Under the pieces are notes generated by a model that was given only the letters and a program-made list of their open reading frames with translations, was not told where the DNA came from and ran no database searches. The translations under genes were made by a program, and so were the position numbers. A DNA stretch of 36,212 nucleotides from an uncultured Bacteroidia bacterium (GTDB lineage: Bacteria; Bacteroidota; Bacteroidia; Bacteroidales; UBA932): NCBI GenBank assembly GCA_902780175.1, contig CACZEU010000008.1, forward strand, positions 1 through 36,212. The letters are read 5' to 3'. Shown piece after piece: positions 30,894-36,212 of the stretch; the first letter of the stretch is position 1, and each line of letters begins with the position of its first letter.

Positions 30894-31074
30894 GCCGCAG
30901 GCTGATAGAAATAAGAGACCCGCATCCGACAGACTGAGTTTGTATGGACGTCCACCGGACGTCCATACAAACTCATCCCTCCCACGCCTCTCGGCGCGGG
31001 CCCCTCCCCCTCACGCGGCCGGGGGCGGCCACGGTCTGTCGGATGCGGGTCTCTTATTTCTATCAGCCTGCGGC
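30894..31074. repeat. Composite palindrome with perfect 40-bp inverted arms
   Basis: The left arm 30894-30933 and right arm 31035-31074 are exact reverse complements over 40 bases. Between them sit a perfect 18-bp stem with a three-base ACC loop (30936-30974) and the GC-rich segment D (30979-31037), which is identical to the first 59 bases of the window. The element occupies the region between the divergent symporter and FmdE-like genes. No open frame of note and no transposase lie within it, so it looks like a non-autonomous MITE- or REP-type element. Confidence 0.95.
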
Positions 31075-31085
31075 TTGGGATGCTT

Positions 31086-31123
31086 GGCGACGGGATTGTG
31101 GAGGCGCTCTGAATCCTGTCGCG
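31086..31123. repeat. Hairpin repeat family E, copy 1
   Basis: GCGACGGGATT pairs with AATCCTGTCGC (one wobble) around a loop of about 15 bases. It lies just right of the composite palindrome. Related copies are at 31779-31816 and 31851-31887. Confidence 0.75.
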
Positions 31124-31170
31124 CATGGAGAGGGCGGTCATTTCAAGTTGGTGCGTGCCGTTATTATTTG

Positions 31171-31178
31171 TATATTCG
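31171..31178 (+). promoter_or_regulatory. Possible -7 box for the FmdE-like gene
   Basis: TATATTCG differs from TAnnTTTG at one position. A TTGG at 31148-31151 precedes it by 19 bases, a suitable place for a -33 element. The ATG at 31219 is 40 bases downstream. Confidence 0.4.
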
Positions 31179-31218
31179 CGGAGGAATCGTTCTTGGTTCT
31201 AATTTATTCTTTTAGCGT

Positions 31219-31779
31219 ATGACCGGGGTTCTTAAAAGTTTTGTTCTGCCGTTGGAGCTTTATACGGATGATGTTGCTGGAATTGCCGGCGAGTGTGTCC
31301 GTCGTTACGGGGAGAGGGAGTGGCGGTCGGTGGTTCTTACCAACGAGATTCACGGGCATTTGGGGATTTACTCTACCCTGGGGGCCAAGATGGGGGTGCT
31401 GGCTGTGGAGCTGTTTGAGAAGATGGGGGCTGGTGGAGATATCTCCGTCGTTTCTTTTGCGGGGAGCGTTCCTCCGGTGAGTTGCTTCAATGACGGATTG
31501 CAGGTCAGTACCGGTGCATCTATGGGACACGGGCTGTTTGCTGTCGGTTCAGAGGGGAAAGAGTGTTCTACAAGGGCAAGGTTCAGTTGCGGCGGGGAAA
31601 CCGTCGAGTTGCGGTTGAAGCCTGAGTACGAGGAGGTTATCAGGGCCGATATCCGGAAAGGGGTCGACCTGTATGGCCACACTTCGCCCTATTGGCAATA
31701 TGTCCGCAGCTTGGCATTACGGTATTGGAAGGATTGGGATCGGACGGAAATTTTCGAACGGGCTGAAGGCAAACGTTAG
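31219..31779 (+). CDS. FmdE-like domain protein
   Basis: A 186-residue protein resembling the FmdE fold found with formylmethanofuran dehydrogenase genes and in many other bacteria. HGHLGIYSTLGAKMG (His45, His47) and SCFNDGLQVSTGASMGHG (Cys89, Asp92, Gln95) match the two metal-site segments. The cysteine usual after HGH and the cysteine of the TGCT motif are replaced by Leu/Gly and Ala, so metal binding may differ or be lost. The role outside methanogens is unknown. The gene stands alone, divergent from the symporter gene; its stop codon touches the first base of a family E repeat. Confidence 0.75.
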   Translation: MTGVLKSFVLPLELYTDDVAGIAGECVRRYGEREWRSVVLTNEIHGHLGIYSTLGAKMGVLAVELFEKMGAGGDISVVSFAGSVPPVSCFNDGLQVSTGASMGHGLFAVGSEGKECSTRARFSCGGETVELRLKPEYEEVIRADIRKGVDLYGHTSPYWQYVRSLALRYWKDWDRTEIFERAEGKR

Positions 31780-31887
31780 GCGACGGGATTGTGGCGGTGC
31801 CCAGAGTCCTTTCGCGAAGGGGAAATGGCAGAAAACAGTGAGAATCACTCGGTGACAGGATTGGGGCGGTGCCCAGGGTCCTGTCGC
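31779..31887. repeat. Hairpin repeat family E, two tandem copies (72-bp period)
   Basis: Copies at 31779-31816 (GGCGACGGGATT.. AGTCCTTTCGCG) and 31851-31887 (GGTGACAGGATT.. GGTCCTGTCGC) are 72 bp apart and both contain GGCGGTGCCCAG. They fill the gap between two convergent genes. The second copy lies inside the 3' end of the lipoprotein gene at 31845-32492. Confidence 0.8.
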
Positions 31888-32492
31888 AAGGGGGAAAAGT
31901 CAAAAATATCCTTTGAGACGATACGGTAGTGGGGGTGGTAGGCCTCGTTGTAGTTGGGACTGTGGTGGAGGATCAGGTGACCGCAGGCCAGCAGGGAGTC
32001 GATGGCGGCGAGGTCGCGGTCGGCGTCGGGAATGTCGGGAAAAGATTTGCGGATGACGGCGGCTACGGTGGCCCATTTGGCTTTCCACTCTTCGGGGGAG
32101 ACGGTCGGCCCTTCATTGGCGCTGCGTACGAAAGCGTCGAGCAGGGCGTCGGCGCTCACAAGGGAGTCGAGTACGACGGACAGGTCCACCCGGACATAAT
32201 TCCCCCGGTCCCCGACGGGCACCAGGTGCAGCTGCGGCTTCCGGTAGCGTGCGCTGTCGAGGTCTTCCCGGTAACGGCGCAATTCTTCCGTCAGGTACGT
32301 CCTTGCGGCATCTATATTCGGAATAAGATGCCCCGGACCGAGGTTGTCCTGGCAGAAACTCTTGTAGATATCCTGTACCCGGGACTCGGGATACATCTCC
32401 AGTTGCCTGGATATCGCCTCCCGCGTGCCCGCCCCCTGGCAGGACGCCAGGAGGAGCAGGAAGGAAAGGGATATGACGCTCAGGATCTTCAC
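31845..32492 (-). CDS. Putative lipoprotein, conserved Bacteroidales type, unknown function
   Basis: A 215-residue lipoprotein precursor (LLLASC, Cys18) starting with GTG at 32492. The mature protein is helical and contains YPESRVQDIYKSFCQDNLGPGHLI, RVDLSVVLDSL, DALLDAFVRSANEG and the C-terminal LILHHSPNYNEAYHPHYRIVSKDIF, a pattern I recall from uncharacterised Bacteroides proteins. The His-rich end may bind metal, but no function is known. The last residues (about 14 codons ending DPGHRPNPVTE) are encoded within a family E repeat, so the natural end of the family is probably near KDIFDF and the tail was acquired with the repeat. Confidence 0.8.
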   Translation of the reverse strand: MKILSVISLSFLLLLASCQGAGTREAISRQLEMYPESRVQDIYKSFCQDNLGPGHLIPNIDAARTYLTEELRRYREDLDSARYRKPQLHLVPVGDRGNYVRVDLSVVLDSLVSADALLDAFVRSANEGPTVSPEEWKAKWATVAAVIRKSFPDIPDADRDLAAIDSLLACGHLILHHSPNYNEAYHPHYRIVSKDIFDFSPLRQDPGHRPNPVTE

Positions 32493-32512
32493 GTTTTTGA
32501 ATTTAAAATTTG

Positions 32513-32527
32513 ACGGCCTCCGGCCGT
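32513..32527. other. Short GC-rich stem-loop upstream of the 32492 lipoprotein gene
   Basis: ACGGCC (32513-32518) pairs with GGCCGT (32522-32527) around TCC. It lies between two minus-strand genes, 21-35 bases upstream of the GTG at 32492. Role not known. Confidence 0.4.
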
Positions 32528-32564
32528 ATCTTTCCGGGCTTCACCCATGACAGGAAGGACTGAT

Positions 32565-32614
32565 GCCGGACGCATTCGCATCCGGCTGCCGGGCTGGGCT
32601 TCGCCTTGCCCGGC
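32565..32614 (-). terminator. Double hairpin after the surface lipoprotein gene
   Basis: Immediately after the TAA at 32619-32617 the minus-strand transcript can form GCCGGGC/GCCCGGC (32588-32614) and then GCCGGA/TCCGGC (32565-32586). No T-run follows, so it may be a processing or stability structure instead of a classical terminator. Confidence 0.5.
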
Positions 32615-32616
32615 TA

Positions 32617-35600
32617 TTATTCTGTGACAGGACGAACGGATTGCCCGGTGCAGCGGCCGCTGCCCTCCCAGACGGTGCCGCTGGAATTGTAGAAGACGAG
32701 GCTGTAAGCGCAGGGGACATCGTAATGAAGGGAGGAAGACCAGTAAACGCCGTATGAACCAGCACTGCTAAGGCTGCCGTCATTCCAATAGCCAGCAGCG
32801 GGAAGGAATATGGACTTGTCGGTGTAACCGGACTTATTGCTGGCTACTATTATTCCGGCTACGCCTGTTCCGTTGTAATTGCTCGTCAAAGTCCAGGTGC
32901 AATTGTTTATTAATTCCTCCCACTCAGCATATGTCGGCGTTCGCCAAGTACCACCCAAGTTCTCTTGAGCAGCATCGTCCTCGGGGTCAAGGACGGTCTT
33001 ATTATCAACTGTACCGTAGAAATCGCCTGTATTATACTTAGTCAAGGAGTCATAATTGCCGTTGCACCACTTGTACGTTGACCAACTATAATTGGACTTC
33101 GGCTCCGTCTCGCCCCAGGCGAAATACTCGCCGTACTCCTCAGGCTTGGTGGCACCGACGTTCATCGTGGCCCACTTCAGGCCGGAAGGCAATCCCAGGT
33201 CCACGTATTCATAACCGTTGGGGATAGTAACAACTATGACGGAAACCTCACAGGCAGCCATCACGGAAGCATCTGCAGAATAGACAGTAATGGTCGCTTT
33301 TCCCTTTGCCCTCGCTGTTATAGTGCCCGAGGCATCAACGGTGGCGACAGATTCGTCGGAAGAAATCCAGGTCAGATTCTTGTATGTGGCATTCTCGGGG
33401 AGTATCGTTGGTGTAAGTGTTGCCGAAACGTTGCGTTGTAATTCCATGGTTGCCGGTATCGATATGCTGGATACGGGCACCACTTCTCCATAAACGGGAC
33501 GGATGGATTTGCCTACGTGGCGGTAATTGTCGAACCAGCGGGCATTGCGGGAATTGAAATAGACGTAGTACGCATAGTCCGGGGTGTCGGTTTTGAGGGA
33601 CGAAGACCAGTAGTAACCGCTGGAGCCGACGTTGCGCAGTTCGCTGTCGTAGATGTCGCCCGCCGCGGGAAGGAAGATTGACTTGTCGGTATAACCGGGC
33701 TTGTTGCTTGTTACTATCATTCCGGAAACTCCGGTTCCGTTATAATCCTCTGTGCGGGTCCAGGTGCAATTGTCGCGCAATTCATCCTGCTCCTCTTTTG
33801 TCGGCATTCGCCAAATGCCGCCCCAATTCACGTGCGCTGCGTCATCTTCCGGGTCGAGGACGGTCTTGTAATCAACCGTGCCGAATGACGGATTGATGTT
33901 GTATTTTGTCAGAGTGCTGATCTCGCCTTTGCACCACTTGTAGCTTGACCACATATAATCGGACTGCGGCCGCGTCTCGCCCCAGGCGTAGTAGTCACCG
34001 CATTCCTCCGGCTTGCCGGCGCCAAGGTTGAAGGTCGCCCACTTGACGCTAAGCCCGAGGTCGACAGCAACAGGGACCGGACTCTCTTCTATTGAAGAAT
34101 AGATTATCATATGGGCGTTGCGGTATGCATCCAGGTTGCTATAGTAGCCTTTCAGCGTCACCAGTTTCCCGACAAAGGCATTCAGGTCGAGTTCTTTTGG
34201 TCTGTTTGTGATGGAACAGATACGGGAAGCACCGTCAACGACGACATTACAGTACCCATCCGCTTGTGTCATGAGACCGGTGACGGAGACGTAATCCACT
34301 TCTGTAGCCGTATAGGTATCCAAAACACCGGTGATATCCACGAGGCCCGTTCTGGGAAGATCGTTTCCTGATGATGATACCGAGGCTGTTGCGCTGACCA
34401 TTTCGGGCAGGCCGCAGTACAGAATCATTATACCGTCCAGTGCAACCTTGTCACCGATACTGACTTTCTTGTAGTCGCTGTCGAAAACGTGAAGGTTGTG
34501 CTCGCCGTTGCTGACGACAAAGCCCATCGCAGATTTGGCAACCACGGTAACGTCATCGATGGTGATATGGGAATTCTCAGGAAGGGTCAAGGCATCATTC
34601 AATGTAGACGGCGACGACGGATATGCGTCGTATTCCTTAACTCCGTTCAGCCATACAATCTTGTTCCGTTTGGCATACTCCGGCTGGATATTGTTGTAAA
34701 GTAGGAGCTGTCCCTTGATGATTACCTCATCGCCGACTTTCAACTGATTTTCGTCGGTGAACTTTGTGCCCGCCAGATAAAAACCTTTCCAGGCTTCCAA
34801 AGTTGCGCCGTATCCTTCATCCTGTATGAAGTACGCGACCAGGCCCTCATCCGGGTAATACTTGAGTATACTGGAAACGATGCCTTTGGTATAAACGTCG
34901 TCAATGGATTCGTCCGGAGCGAGAGCGTTGGCAATTATACACGCAGCTGCCACATTATAGGGATCCTCTGCCGTTCCGGAGCCTTGGGGCGGACCGAGTT
35001 TCAGGCCGCCGCCCATCGTAAACTGAAGACCGTCGTCCAGGTTAAAGAGACGTCCAAAAACCGAGCGGTGAACGGTGACGCTGTTGCCGAGCACTTTGGT
35101 CCCTCCTGTAGCATCGGCCTTGCTGTAGCCTATCATAATGCCCTGGGCGTGGGTTCCGGGCAACAATGCGGCATAGTACAGTTCTCCCGGGACGAAGCCG
35201 CCGGCAGGAGCCAGAAGGCTCAGTTGGTCCTGTCCCTGGATTACAGACTTCACGACAGGCTTGCCGTCGTCACCGAATCCGACGTTTACCTTTCCTGCGA
35301 CGGGTGTGCCGTCTGCGGATTTGATGATTATCTCTGTGAGACCCGTCTGGGAGACGCTAATGCATGCTCCGCCGCAGACATTGTAGAACGCCAGGTCCAG
35401 TGTGGCGGATTTTGCAACGGCGGGGAAGAAGTTGTCTGCAAATGTGCCGGCAACCCCGGTCTGGACAGAAGGCACCGTCAAGCATACGCTTTCTCCGTCG
35501 CAGGTATTTGCTGCATCATACGGATAAACCGCCCAATATGCATCTGCCTCGCCGGCCCCGACGGATCCCGCAACCGGGTTCAACGAGCCACTGAATGTAG

Positions 35601-35871
35601 TTATGGCCTGCGGATCAGTGTTTCCAGAAGTGAACATCCCCTCGTACCCTGCGCCACGGAAAACATTAATCTGTTCATTGGGCATCCACCAGATGCTTGT
35701 GCCGTTATCCTGGAGTGCGGTTTTCGTGTCTTTTGAATCAGCATTAACGGCGGTGAACGTAAGGACGGGACCCTCGACAGATGCAACAGGACCCTCTTCC
35801 CTGGTACATGAGACCATGCTTACCGCAAACACGGTCAAAGCGATAAAGAAATAACGTGCTTTCATAATCAT
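32617..35871 (-). CDS. Multidomain surface lipoprotein: fimbrillin-like, OB-like, FSMP and Ig-like domains
   Basis: The 1084-residue precursor has a lipobox (VSMVSC, Cys22). In order: a fimbrillin/Mfa-like region (about 35-290, with TALQDNGTSIWWMPNEQINVF and VFGRLFNLD), two OB-fold-like modules (about 300-590, GTAEDPYNVAAACI, DEVIIKGQLLLY), a Fibrobacter succinogenes major paralogous (FSMP) domain (about 600-795), a BIG_2 Ig-like domain (about 800-880, SSDESVATVDASGTITA), and a second FSMP domain (about 885-1084). The FSMP domains share DLGLSVKWAT/DLGLPSGLKWAT, YAWGET, TVLDPEDDAA and YTDKSIFLPAAG. It is likely a surface adhesin or glycan-binding protein. I start at the ATG overlapping the leader ORF stop; ATG at 35865 is also possible, and the TTG at 35880 is unlikely. 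Confidence 0.88.
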   Translation of the reverse strand: MIMKARYFFIALTVFAVSMVSCTREEGPVASVEGPVLTFTAVNADSKDTKTALQDNGTSIWWMPNEQINVFRGAGYEGMFTSGNTDPQAITTFSGSLNPVAGSVGAGEADAYWAVYPYDAANTCDGESVCLTVPSVQTGVAGTFADNFFPAVAKSATLDLAFYNVCGGACISVSQTGLTEIIIKSADGTPVAGKVNVGFGDDGKPVVKSVIQGQDQLSLLAPAGGFVPGELYYAALLPGTHAQGIMIGYSKADATGGTKVLGNSVTVHRSVFGRLFNLDDGLQFTMGGGLKLGPPQGSGTAEDPYNVAAACIIANALAPDESIDDVYTKGIVSSILKYYPDEGLVAYFIQDEGYGATLEAWKGFYLAGTKFTDENQLKVGDEVIIKGQLLLYNNIQPEYAKRNKIVWLNGVKEYDAYPSSPSTLNDALTLPENSHITIDDVTVVAKSAMGFVVSNGEHNLHVFDSDYKKVSIGDKVALDGIMILYCGLPEMVSATASVSSSGNDLPRTGLVDITGVLDTYTATEVDYVSVTGLMTQADGYCNVVVDGASRICSITNRPKELDLNAFVGKLVTLKGYYSNLDAYRNAHMIIYSSIEESPVPVAVDLGLSVKWATFNLGAGKPEECGDYYAWGETRPQSDYMWSSYKWCKGEISTLTKYNINPSFGTVDYKTVLDPEDDAAHVNWGGIWRMPTKEEQDELRDNCTWTRTEDYNGTGVSGMIVTSNKPGYTDKSIFLPAAGDIYDSELRNVGSSGYYWSSSLKTDTPDYAYYVYFNSRNARWFDNYRHVGKSIRPVYGEVVPVSSISIPATMELQRNVSATLTPTILPENATYKNLTWISSDESVATVDASGTITARAKGKATITVYSADASVMAACEVSVIVVTIPNGYEYVDLGLPSGLKWATMNVGATKPEEYGEYFAWGETEPKSNYSWSTYKWCNGNYDSLTKYNTGDFYGTVDNKTVLDPEDDAAQENLGGTWRTPTYAEWEELINNCTWTLTSNYNGTGVAGIIVASNKSGYTDKSIFLPAAGYWNDGSLSSAGSYGVYWSSSLHYDVPCAYSLVFYNSSGTVWEGSGRCTGQSVRPVTE

Positions 35872-35996
35872 CCGACCCAATCTTCGTAACTGATATCTTC
35901 AAGTCCACCGTCTTCGGGACTTTGACACAATAAACCCAGGAGACGGAAATCCGACTCGATGTCGCACTCCGGGTGAATATACCTGATTCGTTCCAT
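35868..35996 (-). CDS. 42-residue leader peptide-like ORF upstream of the surface lipoprotein
   Basis: On the minus strand an ATG at 35996 opens a 42-codon frame: MERIRYIHPECDIESDFRLL.. LCQSPEDGG.. EDW, ending TGA at 35868-35870. The stop overlaps the ATG of the 1084-residue lipoprotein (ATGA). A -7 box (36020-36027) lies 23 bases upstream. The Tyr-x-x-Pro-Glu start, a short hydrophobic stretch LLGLLC, a Gly-Gly and an acidic end with Trp match a type of short Bacteroidales ORF I have seen near surface lipoprotein or peptide genes. It could be a leader, secreted peptide or translational regulator. Not long enough for routine gene finding, but context supports it. Confidence 0.65.
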   Translation of the reverse strand: MERIRYIHPECDIESDFRLLGLLCQSPEDGGLEDISYEDWVG

Positions 35997-36019
35997 AAAC
36001 TTGATTTGACGTTGAATAA

Positions 36020-36027
36020 CAAAGATA
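36020..36027 (-). promoter_or_regulatory. -7 promoter box for the leader ORF and surface lipoprotein
   Basis: The minus strand reads TATCTTTG, exact TAnnTTTG, 23 bases before the leader ATG at 35996. Its position argues that the 42-codon ORF is the first gene of the transcript. Confidence 0.65.
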
Positions 36028-36047
36028 GGAAGTATTTTGGAAAAGTG

Positions 36048-36084
36048 GATTTCTCGACTCGCTCCGCTCGCTCGAAATGACAGG
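36048..36084. repeat. REP-like palindrome G, intergenic copy
   Basis: GATTTCTCGACTCGCTCCG.. TCGAAATGACAGG is the intergenic relative of the copy at 19112-19149. The ends TTTC/GAAA and the GCGAGC-type centre form an imperfect palindrome. It lies upstream of the leader ORF promoter. Confidence 0.7.
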
Positions 36085-36087
36085 GAT

Positions 36088-36212
36088 GGGGGCGACTGGT
36101 CGGAGAAAAGGGGCGGGGGCGACTGGCCGGAGAAAAGGGGCGGGGGCTCATGGTCGGAGAAAGGGGGCTCGTGGTGGGAGAAAGGGGGCGGGGGCGACTG
36201 GCCGGAGAAAAG
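36088..36212. repeat. G-rich tandem repeat F (mostly 27-bp units), cut by window edge
   Basis: GGGGGC starts at 36088, 36115, 36142, 36163 and 36190 (spacings 27, 27, 21, 27). The unit is GGGGGCGACTGGCCGGAGAA followed by AAGGGGC, with one variant having CTCATGG or CTCGTGG in place of CGACTGG. The array continues beyond the window. No gene can be supported between 36028 and 36212. Confidence 0.85.

Noticed and set aside
30841-30966. 42 extra N-terminal codons for the sodium symporter
   Set aside because: They are encoded partly by the composite palindrome and precede the conserved start GKRENFGSQF; the ATG at 30840 fits the family.
30894-31074. Insertion sequence
   Set aside because: Long perfect inverted arms are present but no transposase or other gene lies between them, so it is reported only as a palindromic element.
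1-36212. tRNA, rRNA or riboswitch genes
   Set aside because: I looked through all intergenic stretches and saw no cloverleaf, CCA-ending tRNA pattern or recognisable riboswitch core; small or unusual ones could be missed without a covariance search.

Overview
The window looks like a chromosomal segment of a high-GC member of the Bacteroidales (Bacteroidota), probably gut- or rumen-associated. Supporting signs are the TAnnTTTG-type promoter boxes with few Shine-Dalgarno sequences, many lipoproteins with a Bacteroidales-style lipobox, and characteristic families: an EF-G2 paralog, S46 dipeptidyl-peptidase, a NigD-like lipoprotein, an ECF sigma factor paired with a membrane-anchored beta-barrel protein, and a fimbrillin/FSMP-domain lipoprotein. 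No tRNA, rRNA, CRISPR array, phage gene or transposase is visible. Species cannot be assigned from the sequence alone.

Layout. (1) 391-8503, plus strand: a tightly packed run of eight genes. It opens with a DUF1538 membrane protein and two PII-like proteins overlapping by ATGA junctions. An acetylxylan-esterase-like lipoprotein, a small membrane protein, a small lipoprotein, aspS and a fused S51-peptidase/ATP-grasp protein follow. (2) 8504-9580: a TSCPD-domain gene flanked by 51-bp and 52-bp hairpin-repeat arrays. (3) 9581-14510, minus strand: an XRE regulator, then rnhB, an S46 dipeptidyl-peptidase, mrp and rsmA, the last four linked by 4-nt overlaps or 1-nt gaps. (4) 14697-17718, plus strand: a 61-residue protein, an EF-G2-type factor that has lost its catalytic G-domain residues, a terminator, and a small outer-membrane-type protein. 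(5) 17719-18322: a repeat island between convergent genes. (6) 18323-21006, minus strand: NigD-like lipoprotein, ECF sigma factor, and an inner-membrane-anchored protein ending in an outer-membrane beta-barrel. (7) A plus-strand vWA/YfbK-like lipoprotein (21099-22598). (8) 22567-30840, minus strand: sodium symporter, mutS, glycosyltransferase, CpXC protein and YfhO-like membrane protein. (9) 30841-31218: a divergent promoter region holding a large composite palindrome. (10) An FmdE-like gene, a lipoprotein, and finally a 42-residue leader ORF coupled to a 1084-residue multidomain surface lipoprotein, read toward the left from the right edge.

The most unusual feature is the density of short palindromic repeat families in nearly every long intergenic gap. 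Several form tandem arrays with a hairpin core and a nearly fixed period (51, 52 or 72 bp), and the same families recur in separate islands. One REP-like unit lies inside a coding sequence and another family supplies the end of a lipoprotein gene. The most promising protein-level leads are the S51/ATP-grasp fusion, the DUF1538-PII-PII cassette, the trans-envelope sigma/anti-sigma-like barrel pair, and the short leader ORF before the surface lipoprotein.
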